A DNA stretch of 64,000 nucleotides from Alteromonas lipotrueiana (GCF_019249245.1 NZ_JAESDK010000001.1:248001-312000), one strand, 5' to 3'; positions 9,104 to 17,808 are shown, numbered from the stretch's first letter. The notes: generated from the sequence alone by a model not told the origin. A program made the numbers and translations.

Positions 9104-9279
9104 AATACCCTCTTGATACGCTTTTATGATATACAGATTTGTGTGCTGCTGTAAAAGAAAATCATTAAAAAGTAATCTAAAGTTGAAAAACATTGGTATT
9201 GGGTAAGGCTAGACAAGATTTTTTGTTTTGAATTGCTGGTCAAGTCGCCTAAAGGCGATAAAAGGTCTATAAACGTGCT
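9104..9279. promoter_or_regulatory. Divergent promoter region between the two copper transcription units
   Basis: This 176-base, A+T-rich gap separates the two divergent CopL-like genes, so both copper units must start here. On the plus side a perfect palindrome TCGCCT-AA-AGGCGA lies at 9245-9258, between a possible -35 TTGCTG (9233-9238) and -10 GATAAA (9257-9262) with an 18-base spacer. Placement of an operator in the spacer would suit a MerR-type activator, but no copper regulator gene is visible in the window. The promoter elements are a guess; the palindrome is seen directly. Confidence 0.45.
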
Positions 9280-9681
9280 ATGAAAAGTATCTTCGGTAAA
9301 GTTTTCATCGCTTTTGCGCTACTGCTTTTATTTGCAGGAAGTGCGGCTGCGTGTTCATCCGATACCGTTGCATCACCCAAAGACCCGGTTACCCAACTTT
9401 CAGAATATCGTTTACTACAGTCCGAGACCCCTTCTTTCCTAAAGAGCTCTCAAGCTACAAGCTTAGCCGATACGGCCAAAAACACATCTCATCCAGATTG
9501 CTGCGAAAAGATATGCAAATGCAAAGCAGTATCGTGTCATGCCGTGTTTGCTATGGTCTCCTCATATCAAACGCTTACCGCTCAGGCATTTAACGAGCTC
9601 AGCGTATTCACAGAACATCGCGTTGCAAAACGTTTCGTTGCGCCTTTATTCAGACCTCCGATTGCCCCTCTACACAGCTAA
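9280..9681 (+). CDS. CopL-like secreted Cys-rich protein (plus copy)
   Basis: A 133-residue protein with a signal peptide (helix 8-20, cut near SAAACSS; a lipoprotein reading AAAC is possible). It shares with the divergent gene at 8747-9103 the cysteine pattern CCEKICKCKAVSC and the tail LFRPPIA. It precedes copA by 123 bases and probably leads the copAB unit, in the place copL holds in copLAB operons. Function in copper binding or regulation is inferred from the motif and position. Confidence 0.72.
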   Translation: MKSIFGKVFIAFALLLLFAGSAAACSSDTVASPKDPVTQLSEYRLLQSETPSFLKSSQATSLADTAKNTSHPDCCEKICKCKAVSCHAVFAMVSSYQTLTAQAFNELSVFTEHRVAKRFVAPLFRPPIAPLHS

Positions 9682-9804
9682 TATAAATACGTTAAAAGAT
9701 TTTATTTAAATATAGCCATATTTCATTGAGAAGTGGTGCTGCTTATATTTATCAGCGCCCTGCATATCGGTGAATTGGGATGTGAATTGTGGAGGAACCT
9801 TGCT

Positions 9805-11607
9805 ATGCACGATATTGCTCAAGGTAGAAGAAAGTTTGTATTAGGTGCGTTAGGGGTGGGTGCTGCCGCTGCGCTTTCTCGTATAGCGCCAGTTTGGGCG
9901 GCGCCTCAGGGCCGCAATTTTAAAGATCAGGTGCTTACCAGCGACGTCATACATTTAGACATTGCTAACGCCCGCATGCCTATTGGCCACAAGTTGGGTA
10001 ATGCAATTGCAATCAACGGGCAAATGCCGGGCCCACTAATAAGGCTACGCGAAGGTCAGCGTGCAAACTTGCATGTCTCCAATCAATTAAACGAAGATAC
10101 GTCTATTCACTGGCACGGAATTTTACTTCCTGAAAATATGGATGGGGTTCCGGGTGTTTCGTTTGCCGGTATTAAACCGGGTGAGACATTCAAATACGCA
10201 TTTGATGTAGAGCAATACGGCACTTACTGGTATCACAGTCATTCAGGGGTACAGGAACAGCGCGGGCACTTAGGCCCCTTGGTTATTGAACCTAAAGATG
10301 GGGATATAGGCGCAGACCGCGAACATACTATTGTGCTTAGTGACTGGACATTTGCAGATCCACACGATGTTTTAAGAAAACTGAAAGTGGCCGAGGGTTA
10401 TTACAACTATCAAAAACGCACAATATTCGACACGCTCGATGACGTGAGTGAACAGGGGCTGGCAAAAACCTGGAAACAACGTGAAATGTGGGGGGACATG
10501 CGCATGAGCCCCAGAGATATTGCTGATGTAACCGGCAGTACCTATACCTACCTTATGAATGGTCGGACGCCGGATGATAACTGGCAGGCGCTATTCTCGC
10601 CGGGTGAAAAAGTCAGGCTGCGTATTATCAATGGATCTGCCATGACCTTTTTCGACTTCCGAATTCCTGGATTAGAAATGACCGTAGTTGCTGCCGATGG
10701 TCAGCCTGTAAAGCCCGTTAAAATTGACGAATTTCGCATTGGTGTAGCAGAAGTTTACGATGTTATTGTTGAGCCTAAATCTGCCAAACCCTTTACTTTT
10801 TTTGCTGAAAGTTTTGATAGAAGTGGTTTTGCCCGCGGTACCCTTACCCCGCAACTTGGAATGTCAGCCCCTATTCCGGCTCGCCGCGAAATGACCGAAC
10901 GCGGTATGGCTGCAATGGGTATGGGTAGCATGAAGATGAATGACAATTCAAGTGGTATGAACATGAGCTCTGACACACAGGGCAGCATGCAGAACATGGA
11001 TAAAATGTCAGGCTCAGGTCATCAAAGTAAAGCTTCCGCGCATTCCCACGCAAACGCAGAAAGCGGTGCCTTGCCTGTAGAAAACATCACGATTGAGCAT
11101 GATGATGACCACCATGGAGCCGGGGCGGCAATGATTGCTAAAAATCCTCAGTCCAGACTTGATGAACCAGGTATAGGTCTTGAAGATGCTCCCCGGCGCG
11201 TTCTTGTCTATACCGATTTAGAAGGTGCGCATCCCTGGCCAGATGAACGAGAACCTTCCCGACAAATTGAGCTGCATTTAACCGGCAATATGGAACGTTA
11301 TATGTGGTCTTTTGACGGAGTAAAATTCAATGAAGTCGATGGGCCCGTTAACTTTAAATTTGGAGAGCGTTTACGACTTGTCATGGTGAACGACACCATG
11401 ATGGACCATCCGATTCATTTGCACGGAATGTGGATGGAGCTTGAAAATGGCAATTATCCTCGTCCACGTAAGCACACTATTAATTTGAAACCAAGTGAAA
11501 AAGTGTCGCTACTGATTACCGCTGATGCACCTGGTAACTGGGCATTTCATTGCCATCTACTTTATCACATGGAAGCCGGTATGTTTCGTGTGGTCAATGT
11601 GTCGTAA
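9805..11607 (+). CDS. copA: CopA-family periplasmic multicopper oxidase (copper resistance)
   Basis: A 600-residue Tat-exported multicopper oxidase (copper resistance system, multicopper oxidase CopA type), which oxidises or binds periplasmic copper. The start at 9805 is chosen for the GGAGG at 9791 and because it places RRKFVLGALGVG as the twin-arginine signal. The copper motifs are HWHG, WYHSHSG, HPIHLHGMW and HCHLLYHMEAGM, supplying the T1 and T2/T3 ligands. A Met/Ser-rich insertion at about residues 368-405 (GMGSMKMN..., MQNMDKMSG) and a His-rich stretch (EHDDDHHGAG) are extra copper-binding regions typical of CopA. copB follows after 10 bases. Confidence 0.95.
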   Translation: MHDIAQGRRKFVLGALGVGAAAALSRIAPVWAAPQGRNFKDQVLTSDVIHLDIANARMPIGHKLGNAIAINGQMPGPLIRLREGQRANLHVSNQLNEDTSIHWHGILLPENMDGVPGVSFAGIKPGETFKYAFDVEQYGTYWYHSHSGVQEQRGHLGPLVIEPKDGDIGADREHTIVLSDWTFADPHDVLRKLKVAEGYYNYQKRTIFDTLDDVSEQGLAKTWKQREMWGDMRMSPRDIADVTGSTYTYLMNGRTPDDNWQALFSPGEKVRLRIINGSAMTFFDFRIPGLEMTVVAADGQPVKPVKIDEFRIGVAEVYDVIVEPKSAKPFTFFAESFDRSGFARGTLTPQLGMSAPIPARREMTERGMAAMGMGSMKMNDNSSGMNMSSDTQGSMQNMDKMSGSGHQSKASAHSHANAESGALPVENITIEHDDDHHGAGAAMIAKNPQSRLDEPGIGLEDAPRRVLVYTDLEGAHPWPDEREPSRQIELHLTGNMERYMWSFDGVKFNEVDGPVNFKFGERLRLVMVNDTMMDHPIHLHGMWMELENGNYPRPRKHTINLKPSEKVSLLITADAPGNWAFHCHLLYHMEAGMFRVVNVS

Positions 11608-11617
11608 GGAGCAAATT

Positions 11618-12364
11618 ATGAAAAATATCAACAAAAGTATTTTGCTTGTGGGCACACTAAGTTGCTTCAGTACACAAGCTCAGGTTAAACCCGAATGGCC
11701 TTCCCCCGTGCCTGAAATTATCACCGGTCAGGTATTTTTTGACCGGCTTGAATTAACTCGTACTAACGCCCGGGAAAATCGGGCAGTATGGGATATGCAG
11801 GCGTGGTATGGAAGCGACTATCATCGCGCAGTATTTAAAAGCGAAGGGGAAAATACTCAAAATGACGGTAAGCCCACCGATCTTGAAAGAGCTGAACTTC
11901 TGTATGGGTATCTAGTTTCACCATTCTGGTCTTTCCAAGTTGGCGCTGGTGTAAAAGGAGAATTATCCTCAGAAAGTAATTTAGAAGAATACGCTGTATT
12001 TAGTTTTTCAGGATTGGCACCCTACTGGTTTGAAATGGAAAATTCATTAAGGATAAACAAAGAAGGTGATATTCAATTTGTGGGCGAAGCTGAATATGAG
12101 TGGCTGCTATCGCAAACCTCTTATTTACAACCAAGAATTGAATTAGTTGCCAATATAACCGACTCTGAAAAATACGATCGAGAAAGTGGCTTTAGCGATA
12201 TAAGAATAGGGCTAAGATATCGGCAGGAAATTGCAAGAGAATTCGCCCCTTACATTGGAGTTTACTGGAGCGAATCTTTAGGAAACAAAAGGGATAAATT
12301 AAAAAGACTCGGTGAAGATACATCAGAAAAAGGAATAGTCATTGGCGCCAGACTTTGGTTTTGA
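11618..12364 (+). CDS. copB: CopB-family outer-membrane copper resistance protein
   Basis: A 248-residue CopB-type beta-barrel protein: signal peptide (to about THAQ-like STQAQ), then the family pattern with the DRLE...AWYGSDYHR segment and a C-terminal barrel strand ending GARLWF. The start at 11618 has AAGGAG upstream and lies 10 bases after copA, so the two are cotranscribed. The N-terminal Met/His-rich region of many CopB proteins is absent here. A strong terminator follows. Confidence 0.9.
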   Translation: MKNINKSILLVGTLSCFSTQAQVKPEWPSPVPEIITGQVFFDRLELTRTNARENRAVWDMQAWYGSDYHRAVFKSEGENTQNDGKPTDLERAELLYGYLVSPFWSFQVGAGVKGELSSESNLEEYAVFSFSGLAPYWFEMENSLRINKEGDIQFVGEAEYEWLLSQTSYLQPRIELVANITDSEKYDRESGFSDIRIGLRYRQEIAREFAPYIGVYWSESLGNKRDKLKRLGEDTSEKGIVIGARLWF

Positions 12365-12413
12365 ATTAACTATTCACAGAACACATTAATAGTTTTTTAG
12401 AAAAAAAACAAAT

Positions 12414-12448
12414 AAAAAAAGGCCGGCAATAACTTGCCGGCCTTTTTT
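12414..12448. terminator. Bidirectional rho-independent terminator
   Basis: A 9-bp perfect stem (GGCCGGCAA / TTGCCGGCC, 12421-12429 and 12434-12442) has a 4-base loop, an A-run on the left and six T on the right. It lies between copB (plus) and the convergent small ORF (minus) and can serve both. Confidence 0.92.
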
Positions 12449-12467
12449 ATAGAATGAGAAAAAGGTA

Positions 12468-12626
12468 CTACTTTTTGCCTTCAAGGCTACTCAAAATATC
12501 TTTGAAGCTTTGTTTATTCTCATCTTTACTGTCGGCTTTATTACAGCCCCCTTGCGTCTGATTTTGCTCAGTTTTAGGCTGAGTAGTAAGAGAGTTTGTA
12601 GAAAAAAAGTTTGAATCTAATTGCAT
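12468..12626 (-). CDS. Small hypothetical protein (about 52 aa)
   Basis: A short polar, Lys/Gln/Ser-rich reading frame with one cysteine (QGGCNKADSK) and no membrane helix. The ATG at 12626 is preferred over the TTG at 12650; both have weak ribosome sites. It lies 57 bases after the glutaredoxin-MauE gene on the same strand and just before the terminator, so it may be the last gene of that unit. No family recognised; it could be spurious. Confidence 0.4.
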   Translation of the reverse strand: MQLDSNFFSTNSLTTQPKTEQNQTQGGCNKADSKDENKQSFKDILSSLEGKK

Positions 12627-12683
12627 AATGTCACCGTTTTGTTCACTCAATTTCTCTACAAAAAGCAGAATTTATGCCACCCT

Positions 12684-13415
12684 CTACCAGAACAACATAA
12701 TCAACGCCCCTACTATCATAAACAGGTTCTCTGACAGTGAGATAAAGCCTAAGGGCACGTTGCTGTCGCCACCTACACAGGCACATTTCAATTCTCGCTT
12801 GTCTATGTACACGGCTTTAATCACCGATACCGCCCCCACCGTACCGATAAATAACGAGAAAGGTGCAACGATAAGCGCGGGCAATTGTGCCACCATACCA
12901 ATACCGACATAAGCTTCGACAAACGGGTAAATATACCCGTATCGAACCCATTTCATTGCCAACAAATCGTAAGTAATGAAAGAGTTGGTAAAGCTATATA
13001 GGTCCTGAAGTTTCTGAACCGCTAACAGCGTCATAGAAAACGCTATAAATAGCATCAATGTTCGAATAGAGAAAAAGTCCCCTGATACAAACCATTGAAG
13101 TGCAAGTGTTAATAGCGCGGCTACCGAGAATATAGCGATAACCGGTGTATAGGTAGTGCCTTGCTGGCCAGCTTCATCTTTATCAAAAAACTCACGCAGC
13201 TCGTCGTAGCCACCCACGCGCTTATTATCTATAAAGGTTTGTGGAGTTGTTTCAACATCATGCTTTTCTTTAAACCGGTCAGCTTCTTCCCGAGACGTTA
13301 GTTTATGGTCTTCAATATCGTACCCTTCTCTTTTTAACAGGTCGACAGAGCGCAGACCATACGGACAAATATGCTCATCGGTAACCATCCGATAAATGAT
13401 TGCTTTCTTGCTCAT
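12684..13415 (-). CDS. Glutaredoxin-MauE/DoxX fusion membrane protein
   Basis: A 243-residue protein. Residues 1-82 form a glutaredoxin domain with CPYG at about 17-20 and the cis-Pro TTPQTFID followed by VGGYDEL. The rest is a four-helix MauE/DoxX-like membrane domain with a cysteine pair near the end (KCACVGG). MauE-type proteins are linked to delivery of reducing or oxidising equivalents across the membrane. AGGAG lies 8 bases before the ATG. It follows the DUF305 gene by 14 bases. Inference: it shuttles thiol redox power for periplasmic metal-binding proteins of the island. Confidence 0.82.
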   Translation of the reverse strand: MSKKAIIYRMVTDEHICPYGLRSVDLLKREGYDIEDHKLTSREEADRFKEKHDVETTPQTFIDNKRVGGYDELREFFDKDEAGQQGTTYTPVIAIFSVAALLTLALQWFVSGDFFSIRTLMLFIAFSMTLLAVQKLQDLYSFTNSFITYDLLAMKWVRYGYIYPFVEAYVGIGMVAQLPALIVAPFSLFIGTVGAVSVIKAVYIDKRELKCACVGGDSNVPLGFISLSENLFMIVGALIMLFW

Positions 13416-13429
13416 GAGATATGCTCCTG

Positions 13430-13939
13430 TTATAGCTTGCCTTTAAAGTCAGGAATGGGGCGATTTGCAGCCTCTGCAGCAGTTTTGGCCTTACCATTTT
13501 TTTCGATATCGTCAATCAGCCATTTCATTTCTTTAATTTCTTTGCGTTGCGCCTTAATAATGCCATTTGCTAATTCTCTGGTGCGTTTGTCTTCAATATT
13601 CGAACGCTCACTGGTAAGAATCGCGATCGAATGGTGCGGAATCATGGCTTTCATGTAAGAAGTATCTGATACGGTGGTTTGCGACCGGACCAGGAATACG
13701 CCTAAAATGAATATGATAAATGCGCCGACAAAAATGCTGACATTTAGCTTTTTGTTACTATACATACCCAACATAAATGCCAACATAATAATGGCCATAA
13801 CAGCGCCCATGTAAATGGCCATATAGGTTCTGGTTTCACTAAAAAAGACATGTGACATGGCATATGTGTTTAAATACATCAATCCGAACATCGCGATTGT
13901 CGATGTTGCAATCATTGCAAAGAACTTTGAATATTTCAT
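13430..13939 (-). CDS. DUF305-family membrane protein
   Basis: A 169-residue protein with three predicted membrane helices (about 6-25, 38-58 and 66-84) followed by a C-terminal DUF305-type helical region with MKAMIPHHSIAI, whose His pair is the family signature. The start MKYSK at 13939 has GAGGG 7 bases upstream. DUF305 proteins are common in copper-resistance loci and are thought to bind metal; the exact role is unknown. It is probably cotranscribed with the glutaredoxin-MauE gene. Confidence 0.82.
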   Translation of the reverse strand: MKYSKFFAMIATSTIAMFGLMYLNTYAMSHVFFSETRTYMAIYMGAVMAIIMLAFMLGMYSNKKLNVSIFVGAFIIFILGVFLVRSQTTVSDTSYMKAMIPHHSIAILTSERSNIEDKRTRELANGIIKAQRKEIKEMKWLIDDIEKNGKAKTAAEAANRPIPDFKGKL

Positions 13940-14434
13940 ACTCAGACCCTCAAACAAACATTAAAAAATATGGTTAAAAAACTTTTTACCTCTCATGTGG
14001 ATTATAAGTTCAAAAAACATTACACAAAATTAATCTTATACCGAAAATGCTTAAGATTATCGCTCGTTTATTTAAAATAGCTATAACAATAGAAAAGCCC
14101 GACTATCAAATTAATACACCATACAAAAATTAACGTCCTAAAATACCTTGCTAAAATCATGAAGGTAAAGTTAGAAAGAAGATGAAAATGCTATCTGAAG
14201 ATTAGAGCAACACTAACTGAACTGATATAAAATAAGAAAAGTTTTTTGTGAAAATACGTCATCAGTATATAATGTAGAGCCGAAAAGTATTATCTGTAAT
14301 GCGTGAAGATTTTACAAAGTTATCGCGATAAAACGTTCAGGTTAGCGCTGTAAGTACGTTAAGCATCAGATCTAAGGCTGCTTCGCGGTTGCTAAGGCAG
14401 CCTAATAGAGTTAATCCCGTAGAGCAGATAATGG
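13940..14434. other. Intergenic region, A+T-rich, no gene seen
   Basis: About 495 bases between the DUF305 gene and the end of merA. It should hold the DUF305 promoter. A weak inverted repeat around AAGGCTGC...GCAGCCT (about 14372-14403) lies after merA without a T-run on the merA transcript side. Nothing else recognised. Confidence 0.5.
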
Positions 14435-15916
14435 TTAACCCGCGCAGCAGGAAAGATTTTTTATATCTTTGTTAAATGTCTGGGCGCACAACTTCAACGC
14501 TTCAACCATAGTCAGATATGGAAACAACATGCTGGCGAGCTCTTCTACTGTCATCGAATTTGCGATTGCCAATGCTGCGCTTTGTACTATTTCGCCGCCT
14601 TCATGAGCCAGTATTTGTGCGCCTAATAACTTGCCAGATGTCGTTTCAGCCACCAGCTTAATAAACCCCTGGGTGTTAAAGTTAGCTAACGCTCTAGGCA
14701 CATTTTCCATAGCTAGCACCCGACTGGTAACATCGTACCCTTTCGCCTCAGCTTGCTTTTCAGTTAAACCAACAGTCGCTATTTGCGGGTCGGTGAAAAT
14801 AACCGCTGGCATAGTGGTTAAATCCAACTTAGCCGGGGTGCCGGTCATATTCAAAGCCGCTTTAGTTCCGGCGGCGGCCGCAACATAAACAAACTGTGGG
14901 ATAGTGGTACAGTCCCCAGCAGCATAGATATGTTTGACCGAGCTCTGCAGTTGGTCATTAACCAAAATCGTACCACTTTTATCTGTTTCTACGCCTGCGG
15001 CCTGTAAATCTAATTCTGAGGTGTTTGCCCGGCGCCCTGTAGCAATCAACAGTTGTTGTACTTCCAGCGTGTGGTCATCAGTAATCAGTGTAAATAGATT
15101 GTCATTATAAGAAACCTTGTGTGCCTGAGTATATTCAAGCACCCGAATGCCTTCTTCTTTAAAGCATTCAGTAAGCTCTTCACCCAGAAGAGAGTCTTCT
15201 GAGTACAAAAGTGTGTGGCGAGCAAGGATGGTCACTTTACTACCCAAACGCGCATAGGCCTGGGCTATTTCCACTGCCACGGCTGACGAACCGATAACTG
15301 CCAGCGACTGTGGAACCGCCTCATAAAAAATGGCTTTTGTAGATGTCCAGAAAGGAGTGTCATTAAGACCTTCGATATCAGGTATGGTCGGGGTCGAGCC
15401 GGTAGCTACCATTATTTTGTCGGGGTTAAGTGTTTGCTGCGAACCATCTGGCTTATCAATAAACAGCGTTCGTGCATCTTTAAAGCACGCGCTACCTCGA
15501 ATTAAGGTAATAGCCGGATTTCGGTCAAGAATTGACTGATATTTTGCTTCTCTCAATTCATCTACCCGAGTGTTTATTTGTTGTGACAGTAGACTCCTCT
15601 GAATCTCTGGCTGCATATTTGTAATTCCATCAAACGGATTTGCGCGCTGATGCTGCATAAGCTGAGTTGCCCGAATCAGTATTTTTGATGGCACACAACC
15701 CACATTTACACAGGTGCCCCCCACGTGCTCTGCTTTTTCAATGAGGGTAACACTTGCTCCGCTTTCCGCGGCTTTTATGGCGCAGGCAAAGGCTGCTGAG
15801 CCGCTGCCTATTATCGCAATATGCAGCGAGGAAGAATCATTTTGATTAACAGAATTTGCACACGCATGACCCTCATCAGTATCTTTAGCAGCATCATAAG
15901 TACGTTTTGATGACAT
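14435..15916 (-). CDS. merA: Mercuric reductase MerA
   Basis: A 493-residue flavoprotein disulfide reductase that reduces Hg(II) to Hg(0) with NADPH in the cytosol. It shows the FAD motif IGSGSAAFACAIKAAE, the redox-active GGTCVNVGCVPSK, a second dinucleotide fold (VIGSSAVAVEIAQAYARLGS), and the C-terminal LSCCAG with the vicinal cysteines diagnostic of MerA. The N-terminal HMA (NmerA) domain found in many MerA proteins is missing; instead there is a short polar leader with one cysteine. GGAG lies 8 bases upstream and the ATG overlaps the merP stop (TAATG). Confidence 0.95.
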   Translation of the reverse strand: MSSKRTYDAAKDTDEGHACANSVNQNDSSSLHIAIIGSGSAAFACAIKAAESGASVTLIEKAEHVGGTCVNVGCVPSKILIRATQLMQHQRANPFDGITNMQPEIQRSLLSQQINTRVDELREAKYQSILDRNPAITLIRGSACFKDARTLFIDKPDGSQQTLNPDKIMVATGSTPTIPDIEGLNDTPFWTSTKAIFYEAVPQSLAVIGSSAVAVEIAQAYARLGSKVTILARHTLLYSEDSLLGEELTECFKEEGIRVLEYTQAHKVSYNDNLFTLITDDHTLEVQQLLIATGRRANTSELDLQAAGVETDKSGTILVNDQLQSSVKHIYAAGDCTTIPQFVYVAAAAGTKAALNMTGTPAKLDLTTMPAVIFTDPQIATVGLTEKQAEAKGYDVTSRVLAMENVPRALANFNTQGFIKLVAETTSGKLLGAQILAHEGGEIVQSAALAIANSMTVEELASMLFPYLTMVEALKLCAQTFNKDIKNLSCCAG

Positions 15917-16203
15917 TATTTTACTCCTGGACGATGAGCTAAGGTAGAGGGGTAGCCAGCATTTTTGGTCGCTGCCATTAATGCTTCAATTTCGGTATAT
16001 TCGTCGTCAAAGGTGACTTTTGCCACTTTGGGTTTATAGGTAACTTCGACAGAATGTACACCCTGTACATTATCTAAAGATTTTTTTACGGTTAGCGGAC
16101 AAGTAGCGCAATTCATCGAAGGTACGTTTAGCTCTACGGCCTGCATTTTTGCCATTATATTCGCACTGAAAAGCAGGGTTAACAGACACACGCGCTTTTT
16201 CAT
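15916..16203 (-). CDS. merP: Periplasmic mercury-binding protein MerP
   Basis: A 95-residue protein with a signal peptide and one heavy-metal-associated domain. The metal site is PSMNCATCPLTVKKSL, the periplasmic Hg(II) scavenger that hands mercury to MerT. It lies 45 bases after merT and overlaps merA. Confidence 0.95.
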   Translation of the reverse strand: MKKRVCLLTLLFSANIMAKMQAVELNVPSMNCATCPLTVKKSLDNVQGVHSVEVTYKPKVAKVTFDDEYTEIEALMAATKNAGYPSTLAHRPGVK

Positions 16204-16248
16204 AACATCCTCGCTTATTTACTTGGTAGTGTAAGGGGAAACATAAAA

Positions 16249-16596
16249 TCAGACCAGCCGCACCAGCCAGTACTGACTGGTGATCAGCACAGCCACGATG
16301 GCAGTTGTTATCCAAAATAGTGCTTTGCGACGGCGCATAGTTTTGGGCTGGGCGCACCTGCTATCTGCTTCGCAAACTTCTTCTTTTTGATAAACAGACC
16401 AACCCGCATAACTTAGTAACAAAACGGTGATAAGTATAAAAAACGGTTGATAAGGTGCGAAGACGGTAAGAGTACTTATCCATGAGCCACTGACACCCAG
16501 TAGCAACAGGACTAAAGGCCCTGCACAACAAAGACTAGCGCCAATAGCAGCGCTAATCGCACTTAACATAGAAAGCGCAGATTTGTTCGTGTTCAT
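16249..16596 (-). CDS. merT: Mercuric ion transport protein MerT
   Basis: A protein of 115 residues (or 119 from the in-frame ATG at 16608) with three predicted helices. The first helix carries the Cys pair GASLCCAGPLVLLLLG; the cytoplasmic loop carries the second pair (VCEADSRC). These pass Hg(II) from MerP to MerA. AGAAAG upstream favours the start at 16596. The mer promoter lies 30-60 bases upstream. Confidence 0.93.
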   Translation of the reverse strand: MNTNKSALSMLSAISAAIGASLCCAGPLVLLLLGVSGSWISTLTVFAPYQPFFILITVLLLSYAGWSVYQKEEVCEADSRCAQPKTMRRRKALFWITTAIVAVLITSQYWLVRLV

Positions 16597-16626
16597 ATTC
16601 TTTCTCATCGTAGCCTGATGACGAGA

Positions 16627-16657
16627 ATATAAACTATGTACCAAGGTACGGAGTCAA
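16627..16657 (-). promoter_or_regulatory. MerR-type mer promoter/operator
   Basis: Read on the minus strand: -35 TTGACT (16657-16652), a 19-base spacer starting CCGTAC and containing the dyad GTACC-TT-GGTAC (16638-16649), and -10 TTATAT (16632-16627). The stretched spacer and the TTGACTCCGTAC start are those of classical mer operators. It lies between merR and merT. Confidence 0.9.
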
Positions 16658-16732
16658 GCAGGGTTTACGATAGTTTTTTGAAGTAAAGAAAACAGGGATG
16701 TAATTGATTGTCTGGGGTTATCAAAAAAGGTT

Positions 16733-17116
16733 CTAAAGCAGCAGGGTATTAATGATAGGACAGGAGTCGCTCTCGTTATTACTCTGACATTGGACAATGT
16801 GCGCAGACAGTGCGGTTTCTAATTGTTGTAAGCCTGCCAACCTGGCTTTTACTTCAGCCAGTTTTTGTTTGGCCAGCTGCTCAACTTTATGACAAGGACT
16901 GTCACTTAAGGTAAGCAACTCCCCAATTTCACTGAGTGTAAACCCCAATGTTTGAGCTCGCTTAATAAAATGTATCCGAGCAATAGTAGCTTCTGGGTAA
17001 ACACGATACCCGGTTGAAGGCGCCGATGGCTTATCAATCAGCCCTTTTCGCTCATAAAAGCGAATGGTCTCAACATTCACGTTTAATTGTTTTGCCACCT
17101 TGCTAATCGTCTTCAT
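16733..17116 (-). CDS. merR: Mercury-responsive regulator MerR
   Basis: A 127-residue MerR-family activator. The N-terminal winged helix (ISKVAKQLNVNVETIRFYER) binds the operator. Mercury ligands are the three family cysteines: SPCHKVEQ and a C-terminal Cys-X8-Cys (QCQSNNESDSC), which matches the Hg(II) sensor rather than CueR or ZntR. Unlike the classical Tn21/Tn501 layout, it is codirectional with merTPA and upstream of them, so the mer promoter lies after merR, not between divergent genes. Confidence 0.93.
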   Translation of the reverse strand: MKTISKVAKQLNVNVETIRFYERKGLIDKPSAPSTGYRVYPEATIARIHFIKRAQTLGFTLSEIGELLTLSDSPCHKVEQLAKQKLAEVKARLAGLQQLETALSAHIVQCQSNNESDSCPIINTLLL

Positions 17117-17228
17117 AATAACTTTTCCGTTGATTTAATAGCGTCGTCAAGGGCTCCGAAATTCGTACACTATATTACTCTTAAGCAATAAAACCGAAGC
17201 CCCCTTGTGGCGCTAAACCATAGTAGAC

Positions 17229-17765
17229 TTACTTTTTCAGCCCAATAACTTCATAGTTCCCTGCTACGGTGAGTGTCACAGTGATTTCTTTGTCTGTGTT
17301 GTTTCTCCAGTACCAGCCGTGAGAACCAGCAAACGGTGTGGTAAAACTGCCTTCCATTTTAGCGGCGGTGGTAATTGCGTAGCTTTCAAAGTAGCCTGAC
17401 GTATCGCCTTCAGGTTCACCATGAAGGTCAAAATAAAGGGCTTCGCCCTGGGTTTGCCATTCATAGGTCATTTTGGCGTATTGCGGCATAAAAAACTTAT
17501 ACTCTACGCCTCGTCCTGAAGGCACAACCACTGCTATTGTTTGTTCGTTGTCGGAGATTTCCCCGCTCTTAATTAACGTTTCGCCGTCCGCTGATGGCGG
17601 CTCATTCGTTTGCGCTAATGTAGTTAGTCCCAGACTTTCGCCGGCGCCGGTCATATCGATATTATACTCGGCCGGTAAGATAAACATTATCAACGCCACG
17701 ATTGCTACCACTAGTGCGGCACACGTTGCTTTTATCAGGGTTTTGCTGCTGACTGTATGGGGCAT
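17229..17765 (-). CDS. Transmembrane anchor protein of RND/HupE metal loci
   Basis: A 178-residue protein with one N-terminal membrane helix (about 10-30) and a periplasmic beta-rich domain (YKFFMPQYAKMTYEW..., ending in a GSHGWYWRNNTDKE segment). Proteins of this pattern recur beside HupE/UreJ and CzcA-like genes. No catalytic motif is visible. It starts 43 bases after hupE and is probably the last gene of the efflux operon. Confidence 0.75.
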   Translation of the reverse strand: MPHTVSSKTLIKATCAALVVAIVALIMFILPAEYNIDMTGAGESLGLTTLAQTNEPPSADGETLIKSGEISDNEQTIAVVVPSGRGVEYKFFMPQYAKMTYEWQTQGEALYFDLHGEPEGDTSGYFESYAITTAAKMEGSFTTPFAGSHGWYWRNNTDKEITVTLTVAGNYEVIGLKK

Positions 17766-17808
17766 AACTCTCTCTGTTTTTTATTAATACGAAGAAAAAT
17801 CTGGCTAT

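Noticed and set aside
13940-14434. Possible small RNA or attachment site in the gap after merA
   Set aside because: Only a weak inverted repeat without T-run; no promoter, tRNA end or repeat partner was found.
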